Origin: Pseudomonadota bacterium
GTDB lineage: Bacteria > Desulfobacterota > Desulfobacteria > Desulfobacterales > Desulfosarcinaceae
Length of the DNA: 35,649 bases
NCBI GenBank assembly: GCA_023435265.1
Contig: JAEYRZ010000195.1
Span: 1-35,649, forward strand
Direction: 5' to 3'
The notes under the pieces were generated by a model. The model searched no databases and was not told the origin of the DNA. It worked only from the letters and a program-made list of their open reading frames with translations. How positions within the stretch are numbered: position 1 is the stretch's first letter; each line of letters begins with the position of its first letter. This document shows, piece by piece, positions 16,647 to 25,190 of the stretch. A program made the translations under genes and the position numbers.

Positions 16647-17084
16647 TCAAGTGCGCTCGGCGTCCGCTTTCCGGGACCAGGCGGGTACGCGTAGTTGATC
16701 GGCAGGGATGTCGGAGGGGAAATACCCCTTGATGTCGATGACCGGCGACCCGTCGCGCGCGTCGCATGCCTCGATGCGGAGACGCAGTCCCTCGACGGCG
16801 ATCAGGCGGCATACCGAATGGGCCAGAAGGTTGGGCCGCATGGGCGAGCGTGTGGCGAAAACGCCGGTCAGCGGGTTGGCCGGGTTTTTCCTGGGATGAA
16901 CCTGCAGGGTGCGCCGCAGCTCGGGGGTATCGTTTTCGTGAAACCAGTAATAGATCTCGATGTGCGAGAACTGTTCGATCCCCAGGAGCGCCTCGCGCAG
17001 CCCTGGGGCGATATCGATCCAGACACCGGTTTCGTCCAGGTGCACGCTGCCGATGGGTTGAAGGTGGATCGGTCGAGCGGTCAT
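16647..17084 (-). CDS. trmO: tRNA (N6-threonylcarbamoyladenosine-N6)-methyltransferase TrmO
   Basis: The 145-residue protein belongs to the TsaA/TrmO family, which uses SAM to methylate t6A37 of certain tRNAs to m6t6A. Family features are IGSVHL near the N-terminus, GIEQFSHIEIYYWFHEND, HPRKNPANP, GVFATRSPMRPNLLAHSV and DIKGYFPSDIP. The start at 17084 has GGAGAAG upstream; a longer reading of 30 extra residues lacks this support. The stop is three bases before the recD2 start. The length is shorter than Escherichia coli TrmO (about 235 residues), as in many bacteria that carry only the core domain. Confidence 0.87.
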   Translation of the reverse strand: MTARPIHLQPIGSVHLDETGVWIDIAPGLREALLGIEQFSHIEIYYWFHENDTPELRRTLQVHPRKNPANPLTGVFATRSPMRPNLLAHSVCRLIAVEGLRLRIEACDARDGSPVIDIKGYFPSDIPADQLRVPAWSRKADAERT

Positions 17085-17162
17085 CGTTCTTCTCCATGCT
17101 GAATACGCGACAGCCATGCAAAACACATCGATCGGCAGCTGTAAAGCAAATTCATGTACCGG

Positions 17163-17188
17163 TTGACAATACACCCCCGGGTGGTCAA
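17163..17188. promoter_or_regulatory. imperfect 26-base inverted repeat upstream of methyltransferase gene
   Basis: TTGAC (17163-17167) and GTCAA (17184-17188) enclose CACCCCCGGGTG, itself a palindrome, giving a dyad typical of a dimeric regulator site or a hairpin. It lies between the divergent trmO and methyltransferase genes. A TTGACA on the + strand overlaps it but has no well-spaced -10. The assignment is tentative. Confidence 0.35.
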
Positions 17189-17257
17189 TATTCTTTGACT
17201 GCCAACGTTTACACTCCGGCCCAGTTCCAGGCTGGCGCTGTTCAGAGGATCATGGGA

Positions 17258-18064
17258 ATGGGCTACGTTTTCGATTTCCAGGATGCCTGTGCCTACGCCA
17301 AGTGGATTTCAGAGCATCGAAACCCCTGGGCGGCCGCGCTGGAATGCGAGCTGATGCTCGACCTGCTCAAGCCGAACCACGGCGAGTCGGTGCTGAATAT
17401 CGGTTGCGGGACCGGAGCGAGCACGCTGCCCCTCCTTGCGGCCGGCTTGAATGTAACCGGCATCGATCCCAGCCCCTACATGCTCGACATCGCCGGCAGG
17501 ACCCTGGGCCAGCGCGTCGACCTGTACCGCGGTTTCGCCGAAGAGCTCCCCTTCGACGACAACTCGTTCAATCACGCAACGTTTTTCACCAGCTTGGAAT
17601 TCGTCGAAAATCCTGCCAAAGCCATTGCCGAAGCCTGCCGGGTGGCCAAGGACCGCGTGTTCATCGGCTTCATCAACCGCTACGCGATCAAGGGCCTCCA
17701 GCTGCGCGTCAAAGGTTTGTTCAGCCCGACGATTTACAGCCATGCCCGTTTTTTCAGTGTATGGGAGTTGAAAGGCCTGGTGCGCCTGACCGCCGGCCCC
17801 TATCCCGTGTCCTGGCGCACCGTCTGCCAGTTGCCCAATGCGCGGACCCGCGTGATGCGCAATATCGAAAGATCACATCTCACGCAGCGCTGCCCGTTCG
17901 GAACATTCGGCGGCATGGTGCTTTCCCTGGTGCCCATCTTCCGCACGCGGCCCCTGGCCCTGCGCTATCCGAACGGGCATCCGGCGCTGCTCGGCGGATC
18001 GGTGCCGGCGCGTCCCTGCGATTCCGTGGCCCGCAGCGTCGATGCCGGCATGCGGGCGGCGTGA
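17258..18064 (+). CDS. class I SAM-dependent methyltransferase (UbiE/Methyltransf_11-like)
   Basis: The 268-residue protein has SAM motif I VLNIGCGTGASTLPLLAAG, motif II GIDPSPYMLDIA, and post-I PFDDNSFNHATFFTSLEFVENPAKAIAEA, the Methyltransf_11 order. A C-terminal half (FINRYAIKGLQLRVKGLFSPTIYSH onward) is typical of this deltaproteobacterial subgroup and may bind a lipophilic or polyaromatic substrate. An AGAGG lies nine bases upstream of the ATG at 17258; an in-frame ATG at 17252 is an alternative. The amrS gene follows 13 bases later and is likely co-transcribed. The substrate is unknown. Confidence 0.82.
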   Translation: MGYVFDFQDACAYAKWISEHRNPWAAALECELMLDLLKPNHGESVLNIGCGTGASTLPLLAAGLNVTGIDPSPYMLDIAGRTLGQRVDLYRGFAEELPFDDNSFNHATFFTSLEFVENPAKAIAEACRVAKDRVFIGFINRYAIKGLQLRVKGLFSPTIYSHARFFSVWELKGLVRLTAGPYPVSWRTVCQLPNARTRVMRNIERSHLTQRCPFGTFGGMVLSLVPIFRTRPLALRYPNGHPALLGGSVPARPCDSVARSVDAGMRAA

Positions 18065-18077
18065 TAAAGGAGTCGGT

Positions 18078-19100
18078 GTGGAAGCACTGCTTTATGAGTT
18101 GCGGGAGGATCAAAAGACCGAATGCCGATTGTGCGCGCACGGCTGCATCATCCCGGCCGGAAAGCGCGGCCTCTGCGGCGTGCGGCAGAACGAGGCCGGC
18201 GTATTGAAGTCGCTGGTCTACGGCCGCCTGGTGGCGCGCCATGTCGATCCCATCGAGAAGAAACCGATTTTTCACCTGCTGCCGGGCAGCCGCGCCTACT
18301 CGATCGCCACGGTGGGATGCAATTTCCGCTGCCGTTTCTGCCAGAATGCCGATATCGCGCAAATGCCGGGCGACCGGCAGGGCATGCTCGCCGGAACGCC
18401 GGTGACTCCCGAGGCGGTGGTTCAGGATGCCCTGCGGCAGAATTGCCGCAGCATCGCCTACACCTATACCGAACCCACCGTGTTTTTCGAATTCGCCCTT
18501 GCGACCGCCCGTAACGCGACGGCCGAGGGATTGAAAAATGTTTTCGTGACCAACGGTTACCTGAGCGCTGCAGCGCTGGATATGGCGGCGCCTTTTCTGG
18601 ATGCCGCCAATGTGGATCTGAAGGCCTTCAGTGAAGACTTCTACCGCAAGCAGTGCGGCGCACGCCTCGAACCGGTCAAGGAGACCCTGCGCAGAATGAA
18701 AGCGCTGGGCGTACTGGTCGAGGTCACCACCCTCATTATCCCGGGGCTTAACGATGCGCCCGACGAACTGCGCGCCCTGGCCGATTTCATCGCCGGGGCC
18801 CTGGGACCCGAGACCCCCTGGCACATCAGCCGCTTCCACCCCACCTACAAGCTTGTCGACCGGCCGCCGACACCGGTGGCCACGCTGCAGCAGGCGGAGG
18901 CCGTCGGCCGCTCGGCCGGGCTGCGTTACGTCTACATGGGCAATGTGCCCGGCAGCGGCGGAGAGAACACCCGCTGCCATCACTGCGGCCGCCTGCTGAT
19001 CGAACGTTTCGGCTTCGATATCCTGAGGAACCATGTCGTCGACGGCGGCTGCCCGGACTGCAGGACACCCGTTTACGGGATCGGCATGTCGGCCGCTTGA
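18078..19100 (+). CDS. amrS: AmmeMemoRadiSam-system radical SAM enzyme AmrS
   Basis: The 340-residue protein starts at a GTG preceded by AAGGAG at the right spacing; an ATG at 18042 lies inside the preceding gene and is less likely. The radical SAM cluster motif is C81-NFR-C85-RF-C88. Cysteine pairs flank it: CRLCAHGC and LCG near residues 16-33, and a C-terminal CHHCG plus GCPDC, as in AmrS. Further hallmarks are YTYTEPTVFFEFAL, a VTNGY motif and HISRFHPTYKL. In many genomes this enzyme comes with AmrA and a Memo-like AmrB. Neither is present here. The reaction performed is not established. Confidence 0.9.
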   Translation: MEALLYELREDQKTECRLCAHGCIIPAGKRGLCGVRQNEAGVLKSLVYGRLVARHVDPIEKKPIFHLLPGSRAYSIATVGCNFRCRFCQNADIAQMPGDRQGMLAGTPVTPEAVVQDALRQNCRSIAYTYTEPTVFFEFALATARNATAEGLKNVFVTNGYLSAAALDMAAPFLDAANVDLKAFSEDFYRKQCGARLEPVKETLRRMKALGVLVEVTTLIIPGLNDAPDELRALADFIAGALGPETPWHISRFHPTYKLVDRPPTPVATLQQAEAVGRSAGLRYVYMGNVPGSGGENTRCHHCGRLLIERFGFDILRNHVVDGGCPDCRTPVYGIGMSAA

Positions 19101-19185
19101 TTTTACTTCCGAACCACGTATTGGATTACTACTTTGTGCTCTGTGGCACAAATTCGGTTACGATTACTGGTCAGTTCATTTTATA

Positions 19186-19256
19186 ACCGCAGAGAACACA
19201 GAGGTCACAGAGGATGTCATTATCTTTTCCTCTGTGTTCTCTGTGTCCTCTGTGGT
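19186..19256. repeat. CCACAGAG hairpin, copy 4 (family A)
   Basis: ACCGCAGAGAACACAGAGGTCACAGAGGA pairs with TCCTCTGTGTTCTCTGTGTCCTCTGTGGT around a 13-base AT-rich loop, the shortest loop of the five copies. It lies between the convergent amrS and thioesterase genes, where it could act as a terminator or processing site. Confidence 0.9.
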
Positions 19257-19337
19257 GAAACCATATGTCATCGTAATTAGGATGGTATGTACTTAGACGG
19301 TAGAGTACTGCGCCGCTTTACTCCAGCCGCGGAGTAT

Positions 19338-19739
19338 TTACTCCAGGCGTCGAAGCGTTTCCTCCAGCTCGCCTTCCAGCTTCAGCGGCTTGAGGGAATT
19401 GCGGTCCAGGATGACAAACGTGATCCGGGCATCGGCCACAATGGTTTCAGTATCTTTGAGGCGCACCGTTTGGGTGATAACGGCGCTGTGGGACTTCATC
19501 GAATGCAGGGCGGTTTCGATGCTCAAAAGATCATACATGTAGGCCGCCCGGCGGTAGTCGATGTTGATATTCACCACCACGAACAAATACCCTTTGGCCA
19601 TGAACGCCTGGAAATCGATGCGTTCATCGAAGACGGACCAGCGGGCTTCTTCCAGAAACTCGAGGTAGCGGGCGTTGTTGACGTGCCCGTAGCCATCGAG
19701 ATGATATCCTCGGACTCTGATTTCAATATTATGCGGCAT
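19338..19739 (-). CDS. acyl-CoA thioesterase (4HBT hot-dog family)
   Basis: The 133-residue protein is a single hot-dog domain. The catalytic-helix signature is YGHVNNARYLEFLEEARW (residues about 17-34), the pattern of YbgC/FadM-type 4-hydroxybenzoyl-CoA thioesterases, followed by FVVVNINIDYRRAAYMYDLLSI and a final strand TFVILDRNSLKP. It probably hydrolyses an acyl-CoA in the cytoplasm. The ATG has AAGGA upstream. The sister ends converge with amrS, so the two share no transcript. Confidence 0.88.
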   Translation of the reverse strand: MPHNIEIRVRGYHLDGYGHVNNARYLEFLEEARWSVFDERIDFQAFMAKGYLFVVVNINIDYRRAAYMYDLLSIETALHSMKSHSAVITQTVRLKDTETIVADARITFVILDRNSLKPLKLEGELEETLRRLE

Positions 19740-19834
19740 GGGGTTCCTTTTTGACGATTGCGTTGAATGTACGTTCTCGCATCGCGAATTTATTCGAAGT
19801 GTTCAAGTACGTCATTTGCCTTAGTACACGTTTT

Positions 19835-19977
19835 CCATAACGTACCGCCACCCGACGGGATGCCTGCGGATCGGTTTGGGTTTCAAGATCGGGTATCGAT
19901 ATCCAATTCGATAGCGATCCCGATTCCGACCGGACCCCGAAATGATAGGGTACGATGCTTATGAACATATGTACTTA
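19835..19977 (-). repeat. GGTCGG/CCGACC element, copy 2 (family C), abutting a stop codon
   Basis: Read on the - strand it starts at the stop codon of the family 2 glycosyltransferase gene (TAAGTACATATG), then carries GGGGTCCGGTCGG and ATCGGGATCGC units, the TTGGATATCGATACCCGAT centre, AACCCAAACCGATCCGCAGGCA, and ends ACGTTATGG. These blocks occur in the same order in copy 1 beside purB. Next to it (19800-19830) lies a degenerate piece of family B (TTCAAGTACGTCATTTGCC). Confidence 0.78.
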
Positions 19978-20829
19978 GCCGCGCTTCAAACCGGCTATGC
20001 TTTCGTAGTACGCCGCCTCGGCGATGCGGCCGCGCTTGCGGCAGCCGCCGGCGTAGATGCGGCATTTCTCCTGTAAAACGGACCGGGCGGCCGCTTCCTG
20101 GGAAGCGGACAGGCCGCCTGCGGCGAGCAGTTTTACAAGCGCCTGGATCCGATACTTATCGAGTTCCGGCATCCGTGAGAGCTGATCGGCATGACCGCCG
20201 CACTTGACGATCAGCGGGGTCTCGATCAGATGCACCGGGTACGTGCGGGTCACCCGCAGCCACAGGTCGTAATCTTCGCAGGCCGGCAGGTGCTCATCGA
20301 ACAGTCCCACATCTTCCAGAAGGGCTTTGCGCATCATCACCGCCGAGGGGCTGATCAGGCACAGCGGCAGTGTCTTCTCGAAGATGAACCCGCCGTATTT
20401 GCGGTGCCGGCGCCCTGGATTGACCCGTACGCCGTTGCGCATCCAGATTTCCTCGGTCTGGCAGATCAGGGCCTCGGGATGCGTCTCGAAGTAGTGCACT
20501 TGTGCGGCAAGCTTTCCCGGAAGCCAGTAATCGTCCGAATCGAGCAGGGCGATCAATTCGCCGCGCGCCGCCCGGATGCCCGTGTTGCGCGCCGCGCTGA
20601 CTCCGCGGTTGACCTGGCCGAGCACCCGGATGCGGGCGCCGTAGTCCTGCAGCCGATCGGCGCTGCCGTCGGTGGAACCGTCATCCACTACGATCAGCTC
20701 GAAACGGGCACCGGTTTGCGCCAGCACCGAGTCGACGGCGCGGCAGACCCGTTCCCTGCGGTTGCAGGTCGGCAGCACCACCGAAACAAGCGGGGCATCG
20801 TATGCCTTGCGGTCAATTATTTCACTCAT
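19975..20829 (-). CDS. family 2 glycosyltransferase
   Basis: The 284-residue protein has a GT-A fold of family GT2. VSVVLPTCNRRERVCRAVDS begins the nucleotide-binding strand-loop-helix, VVDDGSTDGS occupies residues 47-56, and LLDSDDYWLP with the metal-binding DxD lies near residue 97. CEDYDLWLRV (ED-x-DLW) is the usual acceptor/catalytic-base segment. The start ATG overlaps the hrpA stop (ATGA), so it is coupled to that gene despite having an unrelated role. The stop codon merges with a family C repeat. The acceptor is unknown; surface glycan or lipid glycosylation is likely. Confidence 0.88.
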   Translation of the reverse strand: MSEIIDRKAYDAPLVSVVLPTCNRRERVCRAVDSVLAQTGARFELIVVDDGSTDGSADRLQDYGARIRVLGQVNRGVSAARNTGIRAARGELIALLDSDDYWLPGKLAAQVHYFETHPEALICQTEEIWMRNGVRVNPGRRHRKYGGFIFEKTLPLCLISPSAVMMRKALLEDVGLFDEHLPACEDYDLWLRVTRTYPVHLIETPLIVKCGGHADQLSRMPELDKYRIQALVKLLAAGGLSASQEAAARSVLQEKCRIYAGGCRKRGRIAEAAYYESIAGLKRG

Positions 20830-23800
20830 CCCGCCATGGCCTCGATGAGGGCGATCTGTTCTTCCAGCCGCTTGGCCGAAATCGGGCGGTTCGTTTTGAC
20901 TTCCGGGGCATAGACTGAAATCTTGAATTCCTCGACCGCCCAGAAAAGATCTTCCACCGCCTTGCGCTTGGCCGCGCTGCTTTCAGGCGTCAAGGCGCGT
21001 GCCAGAGCCGCGAGGCGCGCGGCGAACGGGGCCACGCGGCCCTGTTTCGTCTTGTCTTTTTCAAGATCGATCCGCGCGCGCTCGGCGCGCAGCGCAAGGG
21101 CCTTGAGATAGCGGGGCAGATGCGCCAGGCGTTCGCGGCCGTAAAGCCGAATGAAGTTGGCGGGGATCAAGCGGCTCAGTTCTGCGTTCAGCGCATCCTG
21201 ATGTTGCCCCAGCGGGCCGCCTGAGGCCTGCGGGCCGATACGGTTGAGGACATCCTGGTATGCTCGAAGGATTTCCAGCAGCGCCTGCCACAGTTCGCGC
21301 CCCTGGCCGGCGATGCCGCAGGCGCGCAGCGCATTGCGCAAAGCATCGAATTGAGCTGCCGAGCGGACGTTTCTGGCCATCAGTGCGTCCACCACCTGTT
21401 CCTGCAGCTGCGCGGTCAGCTCAGCGTGGCCCCCCAGCCGGCGCGCAACGACATGCCAGGAAGCGGGCAGGGCCAGATTCTTGCGCAGATACTTCACATC
21501 GGAATGGAATTCGCGCAGCAGAAGTGCGCGTACCCCCTGGACATGCCGGTCCGCGGCGCGTTCCGGATCGGCGAAGGCGGTCAGCACGATGCCGCCGTCG
21601 CTTGGTGCAAGGGCGGGGAATGCCTGCCAGCGCCTGCCGTCGGCACCCGGCAAGGTGATCGTCTCCGGCAGGTCGCCGAAGTCCCAGGCGCCGATGTCGG
21701 AACGTTCGTACGCTGCCACGGCTGATTTGAACGGATCGTGATCGGTTTCGGCCAGGGCCGCCTCCTGCAGCACCGCCGCATCGCGGCTGCTGCGCACGAC
21801 GCGCCCGCCTTCGCCGGTGATCGCGATGCGCATTCGCAGATGGTCGGGCAGGGCGTTCTCGTTCCAGGCGGCGGGAGGTATTGCGACATCGAAGCGCCGG
21901 CGGATAAAGGCGCTCAAGGCTTCGGCAAGGTGGGTATCGCGCTGAACCGGCATTTCGCGTGCGATCACCGCCGCGGTATCGGACAGCGGCAGAAGCTGCT
22001 TGCGCAGATCCTTGGGCAGCGCCTTGAGGAGCGCCGTAATCTTTTCCGCCAGGAGCCCCGGCACGAGCCATTGCATGCTTGCGGCGCGCAGCGACCCGGC
22101 GGCGGGGGCATGAATCCGCACGGTGACGCCGTCGGCCTCATGGCCCGGATCGAACCGATATTCGCATTTGAGCTTCCGGCAGCCGACTTCGATTTCATCC
22201 GGATACTGCGCCAGCGCGGCGGGCGGCGGGTCGGTGTTCAAGACATCTTCGCGGCGCAGGCGCAAAAAGGCGTCGCCGCCGGCTTCGCGAATGCGCTTCT
22301 TGAGCGTCGGCAGGTCGTAGACGCCTTCCAGGTGCCGCTGGTAGAAGGCAACAAGGGCTTCTTCTTCGACGAGCAGATCGCGCCGTCGCAGGCGGTCCTC
22401 CAGTGCTTCGATTTCGGCCGTCAAGGCGTTGTTGTGCACCATGAAGGGCAGCGGCCGGCGCACATCGCCGGCGATCAGGGCCCGACGGATGAAGATTTCG
22501 CCGGCTTCGCCGGGATTCACCGGACCGTAGGGCCGCGTTCGGCGGTCGATGACCAGTCCGAACAGCGAAACCTGCTCGATGGCCGTGACCTGCTCGCGTC
22601 GGCGTTCCCAGTGCGGGTCCGAATAGGAGCAGGTGCATAACTCCCTGCCCACGGCTTCGATCCAGGCCGGGTCGATGACCGCCGCGCTGCGGGCGAACAG
22701 GCGTGACGTCTCGACCATTTCGGCCGCGACGATCCAGCGCCCCGGATTCCTGAACAGGCCGGAACCGGGAAAAATCATGGCCTGGCGGTTGTAAGCGGCC
22801 TGGAAGATCTGCTTCTCCTTGTGCATGGCGATGTTGGAAAGAAAACCGCTGAGGATCGACCGGTGAACGACCGCGTACCAGGCGTCGGCCGGACCGCAAG
22901 GGCCGTCCGGCAGGCGCAGCGGCTGTTTCGGGCGCATGTGGTGCTCGGTCAGAACGGCCTGCAGCTGATCATACACATCGCGCCACTCGCGCAGGCGACG
23001 AAAGGAGAGAAAATTGTCGCGGCAGAATTTCTTGACCGCGCTCCAGGCCGTGCGCTGCGCGACGCACTGCGTATAAGCCTGCCAGATCCGCAGCAGAGTA
23101 ATGAAATCCGATCCGGGATCGGCGAAGCGCGCGTGGGCCGCATCGGCCTGCGCCTGCTTTTCAACCGGCCGTTCGCGCGGATCCTGGATGCTCAAGGCCG
23201 CGGTGATCACGGTCATTTCATCCAGGCAACCGTTCTCGTGCGCCGCCAGCAGCATGCGCGCCAGGCGCGGATCGAGCGGCAGGCGCGCCATCAGCCGTCC
23301 GCGCTCGGTGAGCCGGAATTTTCCCTTTGATCCGGCGCCGGCCGGATGCGGCCGTATGGCGCCCAATTCCAGAAGCAGGCGGTAGCCGTCCTGGACGCTG
23401 CGCGGCGCGGGGGGATCGACGAACGGGAATTTTTCGACGTCGCCCAGGTCGAGGGCGATCATGCGCAGGATGACCTCGGCCAGGTTGGCGCGCTGGATTT
23501 CGGGCGGCGTGTAACGCGGCCGCTGCAGGTAATCCGCTTCGCTGTACAGGCGGATGCATACGCCCTTGGCCACGCGGCCGCAACGCCCCTGGCGCTGGTC
23601 GGCGCTGCTTTGCGAGATCGGCACCACCGGCAGGGTGGTCGTGCGCGAACGCGGTGCATACTGCGAGATGCGGGCCAGGCCGCTGTCGACCACATAGTGA
23701 ATGCCGGGAATGGTGATCGACGTTTCGGCCACATTGGTGGCCACCACGATTTTGCGCCGCCCGTCCGACTGAAAAACACGCTGCTGTTCGGCGGCCGAAA

Positions 23801-24785
23801 GGCGCGCGAAGAGCGGCATGATCCGCGTACGGTCGAAGCTTCGCCCCTCCAGCAGGTCGCAGGTGTCGCGGATGTCCTGTTCGGTGGGCATGAAGACCAG
23901 GATGTCGCCCCGGCGGCGCTGCTGCACAAGCTCAGTCACGGCCCGCACGGCCGCTTCGACATGCCCGGTCTCGTCGTCTTCGGCATCGCAGGCTGTCAGG
24001 TAACGAGTCTCCACGGGATAGAGGCGACCGGAAACCTGAATCACCGGCGCATCGCCGAAGGCAGCCGAAAACTTTGCGGTATCGATGGTCGCCGAGGTGA
24101 TGATCACCTTGAGGTCCCGGCGCCGGTCGAGCAGTTTGACCAGAATGCCCAGAATAAAGTCTATGTTCAGGCTTCGCTCGTGCGCTTCGTCCACGATCAA
24201 CGTATCATACTGGTGCAGAAGCGGATCCCGGTGTGCTTCGGCCAGCAGAATGCCGTCGGTCATGATTTTGATCTGGGTGCGCGGTCCGGAAGTGTCGCTG
24301 AAGCGGATTTTGCATCCAACGGTGCGGCCCACGGTTTCACCCAGCTCTTCGGCAATGCGGTTGCCGACCGTAATTGCGGCGATGCGCCGCGGCTGGGTTA
24401 CGGCGATGGACCCGTAAATGCCGCGGCCCGCGGCGAGGCAGAGCTTGGGCAGTTGCGTGGTCTTGCCCGAACCGGTCTCACCGGCCACGATCAGCACCGG
24501 GTGATTCCGAATGCACGCGATGAGTTCATCTTTTTTTGCCGTAATCGGCAGATTGGGATCGTAAACCAGGGCCCGCGGCTGTTTGCGGCCGCGACACAGC
24601 CCGACCGAGGCCTCGATGCGCTGCTCGAGGCGCGCGCAGCGCTGCTCGAGACGGCCGTCGTCGGCGGAAGCACCCGCTGCGCGCCGCAAATGTTCCATTT
24701 CAGTGCGTGCGAAGGCACGGTCCACGAGCAGGGATTGCTGTATCCGGGCGGCGAGGCGATTTAAGCGGTGTTCAATGGGGTGCAC
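20826..24785 (-). CDS. hrpA: ATP-dependent RNA helicase HrpA
   Basis: The 1319-residue DEAH-box helicase is close to the length of Escherichia coli HrpA (1300), which rescues stalled or collided ribosomes in translation quality control. Walker A is GETGSGKT (residues 102-109), the DEAH box is at 199-202 in LIVDEAHERSLN, motif III is ITSATID, and motif VI is DQRQGRCGRV. The HA2 and OB-fold regions follow, then the long HrpA-specific C-terminal domain. The start is a GTG with a weak AAGTGA upstream; another internal start cannot be excluded. The gene has a four-base overlap with a downstream glycosyltransferase. Confidence 0.93.
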   Translation of the reverse strand: MHPIEHRLNRLAARIQQSLLVDRAFARTEMEHLRRAAGASADDGRLEQRCARLEQRIEASVGLCRGRKQPRALVYDPNLPITAKKDELIACIRNHPVLIVAGETGSGKTTQLPKLCLAAGRGIYGSIAVTQPRRIAAITVGNRIAEELGETVGRTVGCKIRFSDTSGPRTQIKIMTDGILLAEAHRDPLLHQYDTLIVDEAHERSLNIDFILGILVKLLDRRRDLKVIITSATIDTAKFSAAFGDAPVIQVSGRLYPVETRYLTACDAEDDETGHVEAAVRAVTELVQQRRRGDILVFMPTEQDIRDTCDLLEGRSFDRTRIMPLFARLSAAEQQRVFQSDGRRKIVVATNVAETSITIPGIHYVVDSGLARISQYAPRSRTTTLPVVPISQSSADQRQGRCGRVAKGVCIRLYSEADYLQRPRYTPPEIQRANLAEVILRMIALDLGDVEKFPFVDPPAPRSVQDGYRLLLELGAIRPHPAGAGSKGKFRLTERGRLMARLPLDPRLARMLLAAHENGCLDEMTVITAALSIQDPRERPVEKQAQADAAHARFADPGSDFITLLRIWQAYTQCVAQRTAWSAVKKFCRDNFLSFRRLREWRDVYDQLQAVLTEHHMRPKQPLRLPDGPCGPADAWYAVVHRSILSGFLSNIAMHKEKQIFQAAYNRQAMIFPGSGLFRNPGRWIVAAEMVETSRLFARSAAVIDPAWIEAVGRELCTCSYSDPHWERRREQVTAIEQVSLFGLVIDRRTRPYGPVNPGEAGEIFIRRALIAGDVRRPLPFMVHNNALTAEIEALEDRLRRRDLLVEEEALVAFYQRHLEGVYDLPTLKKRIREAGGDAFLRLRREDVLNTDPPPAALAQYPDEIEVGCRKLKCEYRFDPGHEADGVTVRIHAPAAGSLRAASMQWLVPGLLAEKITALLKALPKDLRKQLLPLSDTAAVIAREMPVQRDTHLAEALSAFIRRRFDVAIPPAAWNENALPDHLRMRIAITGEGGRVVRSSRDAAVLQEAALAETDHDPFKSAVAAYERSDIGAWDFGDLPETITLPGADGRRWQAFPALAPSDGGIVLTAFADPERAADRHVQGVRALLLREFHSDVKYLRKNLALPASWHVVARRLGGHAELTAQLQEQVVDALMARNVRSAAQFDALRNALRACGIAGQGRELWQALLEILRAYQDVLNRIGPQASGGPLGQHQDALNAELSRLIPANFIRLYGRERLAHLPRYLKALALRAERARIDLEKDKTKQGRVAPFAARLAALARALTPESSAAKRKAVEDLFWAVEEFKISVYAPEVKTNRPISAKRLEEQIALIEAMAG

Positions 24786-24868
24786 TGCAGTTCACTTGAT
24801 CGACGATCCCGTGCGTCGGGATAGCCGGAATTTTGGGCCGACCATAGCATAGCCGGCCTCTTTTTTGA

Positions 24869-24887
24869 ATGCGGATATCTGAAATGC
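24869..24887 (+). repeat. left half of a GCGGATATCTG element (family B)
   Basis: ATGCGGATATCTGAAATGC matches the first 19 bases of the family B element at 27980, then identity stops. The expected continuation (GCTCAAGTACG...GCGCACCGG) reappears at 25084-25116, after a family C hairpin. Confidence 0.65.
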
Positions 24888-24931
24888 GCAGGGAACCCGC
24901 AAAATCTGTTTAACTTTTGAATTGGTGTACA

Positions 24932-25035
24932 GATCGGGGTCGGGGTCGGAATCGGGATCGCCCTCGCTATTGGAATGCGCCGGACCTGCCGGCGCGCTTG
25001 TTCGATACCGATTCCGATACCGATCCCGACCCCGA
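24932..25035. repeat. GGTCGG/CCGACC hairpin, copy 3 (family C)
   Basis: GATCGGGGTCGGGGTCGGAATCGGGATCG pairs with CGATACCGATTCCGATACCGATCCCGACCCCGA around a 45-base centre. Six-base periodicity is visible on both arms. It lacks the AACCCAAACCGATCC end seen in copies 1 and 2, so it is either a truncated or a separate subtype. Confidence 0.75.
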
Positions 25036-25083
25036 AATTCAACCGATCCTTACACCCCTGACTTTGACGAGACCCTGCTGAAA

Positions 25084-25116
25084 GCTCAAGTACGCTTGTT
25101 TGCGTCAGCGCACCGG
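25084..25116 (+). repeat. right half of a GCGGATATCTG element (family B)
   Basis: GCTCAAGTACG followed by TTGTTTGCGTCAGCGCACCGG matches the part of family B that follows GAAATGC in the intact copies. Confidence 0.5.
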
Positions 25117-25190
25117 AAGCAGCCCTTGACCTTCGGGCGAAGCGAATCACCATTGAACAGATCGTAAACCCATTGCGACAGGAGTGCTCC

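Larger units (their letters stand above)
24786..25190. other. 405-base divergent gap with split repeat elements
   Basis: This gap separates hrpA from yjbQ. It holds a left half of a family B element (24869-24887), a family C hairpin (24932-25035) and what looks like the right half of family B (25084-25116). The last 75 bases hold the yjbQ leader. No convincing promoter consensus was found. Confidence 0.6.

Noticed and set aside
23346..24764. A 472-codon open frame on the + strand opposite hrpA
   Set aside because: It is antisense to the well-supported hrpA helicase motifs and has the Arg/His/Gly-rich composition of a high-GC shadow frame.
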